A program made the translations under genes and the position numbers. The notes under the pieces were generated by a model. That model had not been told where the DNA came from. It made no database searches and worked only from the letters and a program-made list of their open reading frames with translations. Positions 13,944 to 21,367 of a stretch of DNA of 26,326 nt are shown piece after piece (position 1 is the stretch's first letter; the number at the start of each line of letters is the position of its first letter). This DNA is from an uncultured Eubacteriales bacterium (lineage in GTDB: Bacteria > Bacillota > Clostridia > Oscillospirales > Oscillospiraceae): positions 1 to 26,326 of the forward strand of contig URAM01000028.1 of NCBI GenBank assembly GCA_900545815.1, read 5' to 3'.

Positions 13944-14431
13944 TCTGTTCCTTTCGTCTGGTATGTGATCTGTTCCTCCGTCAGTCCAAACCCGTCCTGG
14001 ATGCACTGGGTCAGTTTTTGCCGCTGAGCATCGGTGAGGGTGCCCGTGACCGTCACGGCATCCGGCACAGGGATGCCGTCTCGGGTCTTGCAGGTGACTT
14101 GGACAGTCACCTCCACCCCCAGCTGCTGGGCTTGCGCTTGCAGGTACTGCTGGGTGCGCTGGCGCACCTGCTCCTTCAAGACGGTATTGCCCGCCTGAGC
14201 CACTTCCTCCTCTGAGGCGGTCAGGCTCTCACAGTAGTCCTGGAACCCCTGGAGGGTGCCGGTGATGTCCCACTGGACAATGGGGGTCACCACCGCCAGA
14301 AAAAGCAGCAGGCCGCCGCAGAACCGGCTGACCCTTTGGGTCTTTCCCTCCGGACTGAGGCTTTGGCAGAGGGACACCAGCAAGCCCACCGCCACCACGC
14401 CCAGTATCCAATTCCGCACACTGTCCATCAT
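13940..14431 (-). CDS. spoIIIAF: Stage III sporulation protein AF
   Basis: The 163-residue product has two N-terminal helices (about 8-24 and 38-53) followed by a soluble domain of the type that in SpoIIIAF is structurally similar to ring-building proteins. The conserved start WILGVVAVGLLVSLCQSLSP and FCGGLLLFLAVVTPI identify it. It is part of the mother-cell membrane complex of the SpoIIIA channel. ATG 14431 overlaps the spoIIIAE stop by four bases; a second ATG at 14428 is an alternative. It lies in the expected position between AE and AG. Confidence 0.93.
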   Translation of the reverse strand: MMDSVRNWILGVVAVGLLVSLCQSLSPEGKTQRVSRFCGGLLLFLAVVTPIVQWDITGTLQGFQDYCESLTASEEEVAQAGNTVLKEQVRQRTQQYLQAQAQQLGVEVTVQVTCKTRDGIPVPDAVTVTGTLTDAQRQKLTQCIQDGFGLTEEQITYQTKGTE

Positions 14432-15525
14432 GTCATGGCCACCGAGATGGTGCCGATGAGGGAAAGGAGCACCAGCAGGGCGCAGCTGCCCAGCATCCCC
14501 AGCACCAGGCCGAAGGCGGCACCGATCTGGTCGATGAGGTCAGAGATCGTGCCCTGGTACAGAACAGATGCCAGCATGGCCACCAGCTTGTAGACTAGAT
14601 ACTGTACCCCCAGGTAGAGGAAGGGCACCACGCAGAACCCCAGGATGACCAGGGTGCCGAAGATGCCGATGCCGCTGCGGATGGCGGAGGCGCCGGTGAG
14701 GACGGTCTCGGTGGCATCGGAGAGGATGCCGCCCACCACAGGCACCATGCTGGAGATGGCCATGCGGGTGGCTTTCAAAGCGGTGGCATCCGCTGCGCCG
14801 GCGGCAGCGCCGCTGAGGGTCAGGTAGCCGGTGAATACCAGCAAGATGGCGGTCATGACCCCCTTCACCCCCTTTTTCATAAACCCTGCGATGGCAGCGA
14901 TGCCTTTGCTGCCCAGGGCGGCGGTGGCCGCCGTGACGGCGATGTATAAGTAGACCAATGGAATGAGCACCCGATTGATGAGGGTGATGAGCAGGTCGGA
15001 AAAGAGCAGGGTGGCCGCCTGCCGCACTACTGCACCGGTGACCGAGCCGCAGGCAGCGGTGGCAGTGGCCATGGTGGGGATGAGCACCTTGGAGAAGGCG
15101 TCGATCTGGTCGATTGCTTCCCGTCCCAGCCCTAGCATGGACGCCGTGTCCGACACCGCCACCAGGGTGATGACAGTGACGCCGATGAGATCCGCTGTGC
15201 GGGTCATGGCGCTCTGGCCAGACTGGAACAGGGTGCTGCCCACGCCGCAGAACAACACCACCAGCAGCATAAATCCAGCGCTGCGAAAGGCGCTGTGCAG
15301 CACTGCGTCCACCTGCTCGGACGCCTGGGATGCCAGCACCCCCAACCCCTTTTGCAGGTTGGTTCCCTCTTTCACCGAGAACGTCCCCTCCGCCGCGTCC
15401 TCTAAGGCGCTGGTGCCCATCTGCTCCCACAGCTGCCCTTCCAAATCCACTGCCTGGGTGGGCAGGACGCAGCTGGTCAGCGCTAGGGTCAGGGCGGCCA
15501 GCAGTATCATTGGTTTCCATCTCAC
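14428..15525 (-). CDS. spoIIIAE: Stage III sporulation protein AE
   Basis: SpoIIIAE is the large polytopic membrane component of the SpoIIIA complex. The 365-residue protein has an N-terminal signal-like helix ending TSCVLPTQA, then about seven further helices. Characteristic stretches are SGFMLLVVLFCG-like (about 84-95), DLLITLINRVLIPLVYLY and GTISDLIDQIGAAFGLVLGM. The likely start is GTG 15525, two bases after the spoIIIAD stop, with GGAG inside the end of spoIIIAD as its ribosome-binding site; ATG 15510 is an alternative start five codons in. Close packing suggests coupled translation. Confidence 0.94.
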   Translation of the reverse strand: MRWKPMILLAALTLALTSCVLPTQAVDLEGQLWEQMGTSALEDAAEGTFSVKEGTNLQKGLGVLASQASEQVDAVLHSAFRSAGFMLLVVLFCGVGSTLFQSGQSAMTRTADLIGVTVITLVAVSDTASMLGLGREAIDQIDAFSKVLIPTMATATAACGSVTGAVVRQAATLLFSDLLITLINRVLIPLVYLYIAVTAATAALGSKGIAAIAGFMKKGVKGVMTAILLVFTGYLTLSGAAAGAADATALKATRMAISSMVPVVGGILSDATETVLTGASAIRSGIGIFGTLVILGFCVVPFLYLGVQYLVYKLVAMLASVLYQGTISDLIDQIGAAFGLVLGMLGSCALLVLLSLIGTISVAMT

Positions 15526-15527
15526 AG

Positions 15528-15914
15528 TTACAGCAACTCCTCGATCAAGATCAGCACCGCCTGGATGACGGGAATGGAGGTGTACAGGGCGCAGATAGCC
15601 CCCGCCAGCTCCACCGTAGAAGCAATCCCTCCCTCCCCAGCGTCCTTGCAGATGTGGGCGGCCAGGTTGGTTACCACCTCGATGCCCAACACCTTCAGCA
15701 TGGGGGTGAGCAGGGCGTCGGAGATGCTGGCCTGTTGCGCCAGGCTCCGGAGGAGGCTCAAAATCTCCACCGCCGCCGAGCCCACCAGTACTAAGAGCAG
15801 AACGGTGGTGGCGATGCTCAGCAAGAAAGCGATCTCTCCCGCCTCCCGCTTCAAGAACATGGCGATAAGGCCACCCAACAGCGCCGTAGCGGCCACAGGT
15901 ATCATCTGCTCCAT
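15528..15914 (-). CDS. spoIIIAD: Stage III sporulation protein AD
   Basis: A 128-residue integral membrane protein with about four helices. It starts MEQMIPVAATALLGGLIAMFLKREAGEI and contains LGIEVVTNLAAHICKDAGE, the conserved core of SpoIIIAD. Its ATG follows directly on the spoIIIAC stop codon with no spacer. With SpoIIIAC it is thought to form a membrane part of the feeding channel. Confidence 0.94.
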   Translation of the reverse strand: MEQMIPVAATALLGGLIAMFLKREAGEIAFLLSIATTVLLLVLVGSAAVEILSLLRSLAQQASISDALLTPMLKVLGIEVVTNLAAHICKDAGEGGIASTVELAGAICALYTSIPVIQAVLILIEELL

Positions 15915-16109
15915 TTACAGATCAAAGAGGGTCTTGACCAACTCAAACAGGGCGCTGATCTGCTGGACGATCATCATTAGAACCACCACCAATCCCGCCA
16001 ACGTCACCATGGTCGCCTGCTCCTCTCGCCCAGAACGGGTGAGAACTTGGTTGAGCACGGAGACTAGGATGCCGATGGCCGCTATCTTGAAAATCAAATT
16101 CACATCCAT
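15915..16109 (-). CDS. spoIIIAC: Stage III sporulation protein AC
   Basis: A 64-residue membrane protein with two helices, starting MDVNLIFKIAAIGILVSVL and containing SGREEQATMVTLAGLVVV, the near-invariant signature of SpoIIIAC. Its length matches the family. GGGAG precedes the start, and the gene abuts spoIIIAD. An 18-base gap separates it from spoIIIAB. Confidence 0.94.
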   Translation of the reverse strand: MDVNLIFKIAAIGILVSVLNQVLTRSGREEQATMVTLAGLVVVLMMIVQQISALFELVKTLFDL

Positions 16110-16127
16110 GTACGTTCTCCCACCAGC

Positions 16128-16640
16128 TCAGCAGGCCAGCACCAACACCAACAGGCCGCCTGCCACGCTCAATGTCATTGATAGTTGATTCCGCTTTCGT
16201 AGGGTCATCTCCCCTGTCTTCCACATTTCTTCCAGCCTTTCCCCTGCGTACCGGAGGGCACGGCACTGGGTGTCCGTGTCATAGCGTCCCAGCACGGTGC
16301 CCACCGTCCGGATGGCTTCTCGGGCGTTGGGGTTCAGCTGGAATGAGGTCTTGGTCAGCTGTTCCGCCCAAACGGTGTCAAAGGCGTGGGCATCCAACTG
16401 GCAGAGCGCCGCCTGACAGCCTCGGAAGAACTGCCCCACGGCACCGCCGGTCTGCCGGGACGCCTGTTCCAGCAGTTCTCCTAAATCCGGACTGCGACAG
16501 CGCAGCTCCCGTTCCATCCCGTAAAAGGCAGTGAAGAACTGCCTTAACTGGGCTTGCTCCAGCTGCCGTCTCCGGACGCACTGGACTCCCAACGCCACTG
16601 CGCCCACCAGCACGCAGGCCATCCCCAACCCCTTCAACAT
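16128..16640 (-). CDS. spoIIIAB: Stage III sporulation protein AB
   Basis: The 170-residue protein has N- and C-terminal helices (about 4-20 and 148-168) flanking a helical domain, the layout of SpoIIIAB, which resembles type II secretion/GspF-like proteins. Conserved features are the FFTAFYGMERELRCRSPDLGE segment at about 33-53 and LGRYDTDTQ at about 116-124. ATG 16640 overlaps the spoIIIAA stop by seven bases; AGGTG lies upstream. Longer upstream frames only shadow spoIIIAA. It probably works with the SpoIIIAA ATPase. Confidence 0.92.
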   Translation of the reverse strand: MLKGLGMACVLVGAVALGVQCVRRRQLEQAQLRQFFTAFYGMERELRCRSPDLGELLEQASRQTGGAVGQFFRGCQAALCQLDAHAFDTVWAEQLTKTSFQLNPNAREAIRTVGTVLGRYDTDTQCRALRYAGERLEEMWKTGEMTLRKRNQLSMTLSVAGGLLVLVLAC

Positions 16641-17542
16641 GGCAGCACCTCCACGGTGTACTGCCGCTTCCCCTGGGTGCGGGTGATGGTGACCACCGCC
16701 TGGAACAGTCGTTGCTCCAGCAGGGTCTGATACAGCGGCCGCCGGCACAGCTCCGCCACTGACTGGCCGTGGGCGGTGGCCAGCACCGCCGTGCCGCAGT
16801 GGGCGATGACGGAGAGGGCGGCCACGTCCTCGGGGCTGGTCACCTCGTCCATGGCGATGACCTGGGGGTTCATGCTCCGCAGCAGCAGGATGCCTGCCTC
16901 GCTCTTGCCACAGCCCTCTATCACGTCCACGGTGGCGCCTAGGTAAAACTGGGGAACCCCTTTGTGCAGGGCGGCGATCTCCCCCCGCTCATCCGCCACC
17001 CCCACCCGCAGGTGCCACTGGTCGCTGTAGATGCGGATGAGGTCCCGCAGGAGGGTGGTCTTGCCCATGCCTGGCGGGGCTAGGATGAGACAGCTGGCCT
17101 GGGTCAATCCCTGTTCATTCAGTAACTTTGCCACTGGTTCCGCCACGCCGGGGATGTCATGGGCAATGCGGATGGCGAGGGAGGACAGGCTCCGGAACTG
17201 CCGGATGCGTCCCCCCTGGGACAGGGCGGAGCCGGCCACCCCCAAACGGTTGCCCCCTGGCAGGGGCAGGTAACCTCGACAGAGGGGTTCCATGGCGTTG
17301 TGGAAGGAGGCGTGGGTGGCGATCTCGATCACGTCCTGCAATTCCCGCTGGGTCACCCACTGGGTGTCTGGCACCAACTGTTCCCGACCAGTCTCATCCA
17401 CCACCCGCAGCCCCGACCCGGCACGCAGGCGCAGTTCTTCCGCCGTGGCCTGCTGGGTCACTGGGAGGGCGTGGAGCAGGTTGCGCAAGGTGGGTGGAAA
17501 GCACTGGGCGGCCAGCGCAAAGGAGGTATGGTGTTCTGCCAT
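16634..17542 (-). CDS. spoIIIAA: Stage III sporulation protein AA (ATPase)
   Basis: SpoIIIAA is the cytoplasmic secretion-type ATPase that powers the SpoIIIA-SpoIIQ channel in the mother cell. The 302-residue product has a Walker A motif APPGMGKTT (155-163), an Asp-box DERGE (184-188) and a Walker B motif VIAMDEV (228-234). The N-terminal domain carries EELRLRAG (35-42) and GYLPLPGGNRLGVAG, family landmarks. ATG 17542 is chosen over ATG 17569 because GAGG lies eight bases before it, while the upstream codon has no good site. It is the first gene of the eight-gene operon, and a possible SigE-type promoter lies 45-75 bases upstream. Confidence 0.95.
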   Translation of the reverse strand: MAEHHTSFALAAQCFPPTLRNLLHALPVTQQATAEELRLRAGSGLRVVDETGREQLVPDTQWVTQRELQDVIEIATHASFHNAMEPLCRGYLPLPGGNRLGVAGSALSQGGRIRQFRSLSSLAIRIAHDIPGVAEPVAKLLNEQGLTQASCLILAPPGMGKTTLLRDLIRIYSDQWHLRVGVADERGEIAALHKGVPQFYLGATVDVIEGCGKSEAGILLLRSMNPQVIAMDEVTSPEDVAALSVIAHCGTAVLATAHGQSVAELCRRPLYQTLLEQRLFQAVVTITRTQGKRQYTVEVLPC

Positions 17543-17587
17543 GGTTCTCGCCTCACAATCTTGCCACATCCTATGACGGCATGTCCG

Positions 17588-17614
17588 GTAGTATGCAAAG
17601 ATTTCCCCAAATGC
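17588..17614 (-). promoter_or_regulatory. Possible SigE-type promoter of the spoIIIA operon
   Basis: On the minus strand GCATTT (17614-17609), 13 bases, then CATACTAC (17595-17588). This resembles the SigE -35 (ATA/T-rich) and -10 (CATACAAT) boxes, with differences. It sits between the permease terminator and spoIIIAA, where the promoter must be. spoIIIA is under SigE control in B. subtilis; the site here is a match by eye only. Confidence 0.4.
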
Positions 17615-17635
17615 AAACGGTCGACCAGATGCAAA

Positions 17636-17667
17636 AAAGGCACGAGTGCGAAAACACTCGTGCCTTT
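17636..17667 (-). terminator. Intrinsic terminator after the amino-acid permease
   Basis: AAAGGCACGAGTG (17636-17648) and CACTCGTGCCTTT (17655-17667) form a perfect 13-bp stem with a six-base loop. On the minus strand the 3' arm runs into a run of six T. It isolates the permease from the spoIIIA operon. Confidence 0.9.
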
Positions 17668-17707
17668 GATTTCAAGATGTGGACTGTGCTGCGTCAGCGG
17701 GTCAAGC

Positions 17708-19111
17708 TCACACCGCAGCCCCCTTCTTGTTCTTCCGGAAGATGCCGCCGATGGCCATGATGACCGCAAAGACGATCAGATAGTAGACATTGGCGAACTT
17801 ATGACCGATGATGCAGGCGTAGACCATAAAGGCTGCGCCGCAGAAGGCCAGGATGGGGATGATAAACCGTCTGCCAATGTTCTCGTCCTTCGCCTTCTTC
17901 ATCCACATGACAAAGATGGGCAGGTACATGGCATAGATGGTGACGATGGGGATCTCGGAGGAGTCAAAGACGAACTTGCCCACCAGGGGGGAGTTGGCCA
18001 GGTTGGCCAGGAAGAAGTACAGCCCCCAAGCGGCGCAGACGAACAAACCCAGGACAGCGGAGTTATTGGGCAGGTTGGTCGCCTTATCCACCTGACAGAA
18101 CACATCGGGGCAAGGGCCTTCCTTTCGGGCGGCCACGGAGTACATACCACGGCAGCAGCCCAGCATGAGACCGTTCATGGTGCCCATGCAGGAGATGGCG
18201 ATGAACAGGTTCAGGATGTTGCCCAGGACGTTGCCGAAGATGTTGACAAAGGCCACGGTCGCACCGTTGTCGATCAGCTCCTGGTTGGTAGCGCCGCCGG
18301 CGACACCAACGTAATAGGCGATGTAGACGGCGATGATGATGATACCGCCGATGACCAAGGCACGAGGCAGGTTCTTTTTGGAATCCTTCAGCTCTGCGTT
18401 GATGGCGGTGGCGATGATCCAGCCCTCATAGGCGAAGGAGGTGGCGCAGACAGCGGCCAGCAAGGGATTGCCGGAAGCGGCGTCGCCTACATTTGCCATC
18501 GTCGTAAAGTTCGCAGCGGTCATCCCATTCATCAGGCCATAGATGATGCCGACCACTGCCATCAGAGTCAGCGGGATGAGCTTGATGACGGTGGTTGTGG
18601 TCTGGATCTTGCCTGCCAGCTTGGGGGACAGGGCGTTGATGGTGTAGGCGCAACAGAGGAAGAACATGGTCATGGCCATACATTCCGGGCCGATGATGCA
18701 GCCGCCCTCAGAGGCAGGGATGATCATGGTAAAGTCGGGGTTGACAGAGTTGATGAACACCAGGGTATATCGAGCGCTGAGCCAAGCCAGAACCGAGGTC
18801 ATGGAGGGGTAGTAGATGGTAGTCATGAACCAGCCCATATAGTAACCATATTTGGGGCCCACCAGGGCTTCGGCATAGTCCACCACGCCATTGACCTTCT
18901 CATACTTCTGCGCCATATTGGCGAAGGCCAGGATACAGACGATCATGATCAGACCGCCGATGGCCCAGGCAGCGATGCCCAAGGGCATATCGCCGTTGGT
19001 CTTTTGCAGGATGGTCTGCGCCTTGAAGAACACGCCGGAGCCAATGACGATGCCGACGACCAGGCATATGGCAGTAAATAAGCCATATTTCTTTTCTAGT
19101 TTGTTATCCAT
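17708..19111 (-). CDS. APC-superfamily amino acid permease
   Basis: The 467-residue polytopic membrane protein has about 12 helices. The unwound first helix carries GIVIGSGVFF (20-29), the substrate carboxylate-binding signature of amino acid-polyamine-organocation transporters. CATSFAYEGWIIATAINAELKDSKKNLPRAL, near residues 225-255, is the conserved helix 6/7 region and the loop after it; it is typical of LAT-like exchangers. The substrate cannot be read from the sequence. The start at 19111 is preceded by GGGAG. The gene is monocistronic, with a strong promoter, an untranslated leader of about 105 bases with two stem-loops, and a terminator. Confidence 0.88.
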   Translation of the reverse strand: MDNKLEKKYGLFTAICLVVGIVIGSGVFFKAQTILQKTNGDMPLGIAAWAIGGLIMIVCILAFANMAQKYEKVNGVVDYAEALVGPKYGYYMGWFMTTIYYPSMTSVLAWLSARYTLVFINSVNPDFTMIIPASEGGCIIGPECMAMTMFFLCCAYTINALSPKLAGKIQTTTTVIKLIPLTLMAVVGIIYGLMNGMTAANFTTMANVGDAASGNPLLAAVCATSFAYEGWIIATAINAELKDSKKNLPRALVIGGIIIIAVYIAYYVGVAGGATNQELIDNGATVAFVNIFGNVLGNILNLFIAISCMGTMNGLMLGCCRGMYSVAARKEGPCPDVFCQVDKATNLPNNSAVLGLFVCAAWGLYFFLANLANSPLVGKFVFDSSEIPIVTIYAMYLPIFVMWMKKAKDENIGRRFIIPILAFCGAAFMVYACIIGHKFANVYYLIVFAVIMAIGGIFRKNKKGAAV

Positions 19112-19217
19112 TTTTTCTCTCCCTAAACGATTTCAAGCGTTCTCCCTTTTCACAATAAAAGTACGCTTTAGAATAAGATGTCACTCTCGCTTTCCCGCAT
19201 CGAGAGTGACAAGTCTG
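19112..19217 (-). promoter_or_regulatory. Structured 5' leader of the permease gene
   Basis: Two hairpins can form in the predicted leader RNA. The first is GTCACTCTCG/CGAGAGTGAC (19210-19201 with 19189-19180), a perfect 10-bp stem with an 11-base loop. The second, closer to the start codon, is AAGCGT/ACGCTT with an inner CTTTT/AAAAG. There is no U-tract, so control, if any, would act on translation or RNA stability. I do not recognise a known riboswitch class. Confidence 0.45.
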
Positions 19218-19223
19218 TTGTGT

Positions 19224-19252
19224 ATCGTACCATATTTTTATAAAAGTTTCAA
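19224..19252 (-). promoter_or_regulatory. Sigma-A promoter of the permease gene
   Basis: On the minus strand TTGAAA (19252-19247), 17 bases, TACGAT (19229-19224). The predicted start is near 19217. Confidence 0.75.
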
Positions 19253-19340
19253 CGGATTCAGACACTTTTCTTGTCAATTTCCATAACTTTTTTCGTTCAG
19301 AAAGTAGAATACAGTTCAATTTGACCTTTTTCTCTGCCGT

Positions 19341-19796
19341 TTACCGGTTCTTCCAATAATCCCGCATACTCATCCCCTGCTCATAGGTGGTTTCCTTCCC
19401 CAGGCAGTCCAGGGGCGTCCAGGCCATGGCATCCGCCTCTGACGCAAACTCCACCTCCGCATAGGAAAACACTCCGCCGTCCACAATGGAACACTCCAGC
19501 AGGTGTCCGTCCCGCAAACGATAGGCGTGATACTCCTTGTGAATGAGCGGCTTATCCAGCATACTGGCCAGTTCTTCAAACTGCGCCCGACTCAATTCCG
19601 TCTCCACCTCGTGGCGGGACAATTTTCCGATGCTCTTGACGCAGAGTTGGTACACTATCTCGCCGCCTGCCTCCACCCGCTTGCGGATGCGCAGCTCTAC
19701 CGGCTCGGTACACAGGTAGCCCTGGTACACATCGCTCCGCCGCTCCTCCGGCAGCTCTGGGAGCGTATCGATCCAAAATTTCCGTTCGATCTCCAT
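19341..19796 (-). CDS. CYTH-domain protein (triphosphate tunnel metalloenzyme family)
   Basis: The 151-residue protein starts with MEIERKFW, the ExExK motif (residues 2-6) that defines the CYTH fold. It also has ELRIRKR (34-40), a RHEVETELS strand (61-69) and SYAEVEF (111-117), which supply the acidic and basic residues lining the tunnel. Members bind metal and triphosphate groups and act as thiamine or inorganic triphosphatases, or as class IV adenylate cyclases; the substrate cannot be decided here. The start at 19796 is set by the family N-terminus and because the promoter -10 box lies at 19831-19836, ruling out the longer frame from 19850. AAGGAGGAA is the ribosome-binding site, at a rather long spacing. 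Confidence 0.88.
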   Translation of the reverse strand: MEIERKFWIDTLPELPEERRSDVYQGYLCTEPVELRIRKRVEAGGEIVYQLCVKSIGKLSRHEVETELSRAQFEELASMLDKPLIHKEYHAYRLRDGHLLECSIVDGGVFSYAEVEFASEADAMAWTPLDCLGKETTYEQGMSMRDYWKNR

Positions 19797-19830
19797 AGGA
19801 AACAGTTCCTCCTTCGTTTTTCTCTCCTCT

Positions 19831-19860
19831 ATTGTAAAATACCCGCCCATCCCCCGTCAA
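19831..19860 (-). promoter_or_regulatory. Promoter of the CYTH-domain gene
   Basis: On the minus strand TTGACG (19860-19855), 18 bases, TACAAT (19836-19831). The start would be near 19824, leaving a leader of about 28 bases. Confidence 0.65.
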
Positions 19861-19921
19861 CTCCCGAAAATTCCCCCTCGAAACACTGGTTTCAAATCCG
19901 TCATTTTTCCCTCGGACTCTT

Positions 19922-19947
19922 GTTACTATTTGTTACGATTGTCGTTA
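19922..19947 (+). repeat. Direct TGTTAC repeats upstream of the 3D-domain protein gene
   Basis: TGTTAC occurs at 19922-19927 and 19932-19937, followed by a related TTGTCGTTA at 19940-19948, giving a period of about 10 bases. The WalR box is TGTWAH-N5-TGTWAH, so the units match but the spacer here is four bases. It lies about 90 bases upstream of the promoter. The rest of the roughly 300-base gap between the divergent genes holds the two promoters and the leader hairpin, and no gene. Confidence 0.3.
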
Positions 19948-20037
19948 AATTTCGGAAATACTTCATCTTTTTTTTCGCTGCATTTTTCACAAATTTAAGC
20001 CTGTCCGCCCTGTTCTTTCTCGTTTTATTTGAAATAC

Positions 20038-20066
20038 TTGACTTTTGAGCAGAGTTGCGGTATAAT
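20038..20066 (+). promoter_or_regulatory. Sigma-A promoter of the G5/3D-domain protein gene
   Basis: TTGACT (20038-20043), 17 bases, and a consensus TATAAT (20061-20066) preceded by CGG. The start would be near 20073, giving an 85-base leader that contains a terminator-like hairpin. Confidence 0.82.
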
Positions 20067-20101
20067 TCAATTGCAATAAGCGTTGCGGTTACAAAAATAA
20101 C

Positions 20102-20124
20102 AATCGGTTACTACCGATTTTTTT
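20102..20124 (+). terminator. Terminator-like hairpin in the leader of the G5/3D-domain protein gene
   Basis: AATCGGT (20102-20108), loop TACT, ACCGATT (20113-20119), then five more T. It lies between the promoter at 20038-20066 and the start codon at 20159, so transcription would have to pass it: a candidate attenuator. CGGTTAC occurs earlier in the leader (20086-20092) and again in the 5' arm, which allows alternative pairing with the 3' arm. Confidence 0.6.
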
Positions 20125-20158
20125 ATGTCTGCCGCCGATTTATTTTAGGAGGAATTTG

Positions 20159-21241
20159 ATGAGTCATTTTCGAACCACAGCCCATAACCGACCGCTGAAA
20201 ATCATGCTCCGCGTAGGCTTGGCAATGGTGTTGATTCTGGGTTTTGTCCTGCTGTTTGCCCGTATGGAAAAAGCAAAAACCGTCTACGAGATCACCCTGG
20301 ACGACAACACCTACACTGTGGAGAGCGATTCCGAACAGATGGAGGATGTGTTCAATGAAGCTGGTCTGGAGCTGTCCGCCAGCGACTGCGTGGACGCAAA
20401 GGAAGATAAGCAGACCGACACGGTCCAGATTTCCGTCACTCACAAGCAGTATGTCACCGTCACCTGTGATGGTGCCTCTGTCTCCATTCTCACCGATGAA
20501 GGCGAGACCGTCGGTCAGGTTCTTGACCGCCTGAACATCGAGCTGGGAAAGCACGACCTGATTTCTAAGAAAGCCAGCGCCAAAGTAGAAAGCGGGGACT
20601 CTATCGTTATCAATCGGGTGAAAATCACCTACAAGAAGAAGACCGAGTCCATTCCCTACTCCAAGACCCGTCAGGCCAACTCCAACATGGCAAAGGGCAC
20701 CGAAAGCGTGACCACTGCCGGTAAGAATGGTCAGACCGTCTACACCTACAAGCTCACGTCCATTGACGGTGCAAAGCCCACATCCAAGCTGGTCAAGACC
20801 AAGACCACCAAGCCGGTCACCCAGGTCACGTCCTATGGCACCCGTGTCCCCGCTCCTTCCCTCAGCGGTCTGAGCCAGTCCCGGGACTACATCACCAACA
20901 TTGACGATGAAAAGGGCACCATCACCACCGTCTCCGGCAGCACCTATTCTGTCCGCAGAAAGCTCACCTGCTCTGCCACCGCGTACACCGCCCACGCCGG
21001 CGCTCGTACTGCCACCGGTCGGAGAGCGGCAGTTGGCGTTATTGCCGTTGATCCTCGGGTCATCCCCTACGGCAGCCGGATGTACATCCAGACCACCAAT
21101 GGTTCCATGCTCTATGGCATCGCTGTGGCTGGCGACTGCGGCGGCGGCATCAAGGGCAACTCTATTGACCTGTACTTCAACACCCTGTCGCAGTGCTACT
21201 CCTTCGGACGCCGGATGTGTACCGTCTACGTCCTCGGATAA
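20159..21241 (+). CDS. G5 and 3D domain-containing cell-wall protein (YabE-like)
   Basis: The 360-residue protein has a basic N-terminus and one membrane helix (about 15-34). Two ubiquitin-like DUF348 repeats follow (about 41-78 and 96-136), then a G5 domain (about 154-228) and a C-terminal 3D domain (about 267-360). The 3D domain has its three Asp: VDPRVIPYG (Asp298), AVAGDCGGG (Asp326) and GNSIDLYF (Asp337). This is the layout of YabE and related wall-lytic or resuscitation-type proteins; the 3D fold resembles lytic transglycosylase MltA and probably cleaves glycan strands outside the membrane. ATG 20159 follows AGGAGG at six bases. It is monocistronic with a strong promoter, a leader attenuator candidate and a strong terminator. 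No LysM domain is present. Confidence 0.92.
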   Translation: MSHFRTTAHNRPLKIMLRVGLAMVLILGFVLLFARMEKAKTVYEITLDDNTYTVESDSEQMEDVFNEAGLELSASDCVDAKEDKQTDTVQISVTHKQYVTVTCDGASVSILTDEGETVGQVLDRLNIELGKHDLISKKASAKVESGDSIVINRVKITYKKKTESIPYSKTRQANSNMAKGTESVTTAGKNGQTVYTYKLTSIDGAKPTSKLVKTKTTKPVTQVTSYGTRVPAPSLSGLSQSRDYITNIDDEKGTITTVSGSTYSVRRKLTCSATAYTAHAGARTATGRRAAVGVIAVDPRVIPYGSRMYIQTTNGSMLYGIAVAGDCGGGIKGNSIDLYFNTLSQCYSFGRRMCTVYVLG

Positions 21242-21264
21242 GGGTTTCGATAATCTGTGAGACT

Positions 21265-21298
21265 AAAAAACGCTCTGACAAAAGTCAGAGCGTTTTTT
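21265..21298 (+). terminator. Intrinsic terminator after the G5/3D-domain protein gene
   Basis: AAAAAACGCTCTGAC (21265-21279), loop AAAA, GTCAGAGCGTTTTTT (21284-21298): a perfect 15-bp repeat ending in T6. It starts 24 bases after the stop codon. Confidence 0.93.
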
Positions 21299-21299
21299 A

Positions 21300-21328
21300 T
21301 TGACTTTCTTTCTGATTTTCCCTAGAAT
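21300..21328 (+). promoter_or_regulatory. Promoter of the 79-residue protein gene
   Basis: TTGACT (21300-21305), 17 bases, TAGAAT (21323-21328). It begins right at the end of the preceding terminator; the start would be near 21335, about 33 bases before the ATG. Confidence 0.72.
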
Positions 21329-21367
21329 GAAAGCAACGAACCCCACCCAGACAGAAAGGAGCCTAGG

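Noticed and set aside
17159..19081. 640-codon open frame on the plus strand opposite the permease and spoIIIAA
   Set aside because: The product is a low-complexity string rich in Gly, Asp, His and Gln, with no family features, and it crosses two clear genes, a promoter and a terminator in the other strand.
19104..19319. 71-codon minus-strand frame running into the permease start
   Set aside because: It covers the promoter and leader, so most of it would not be transcribed, and no family is evident.
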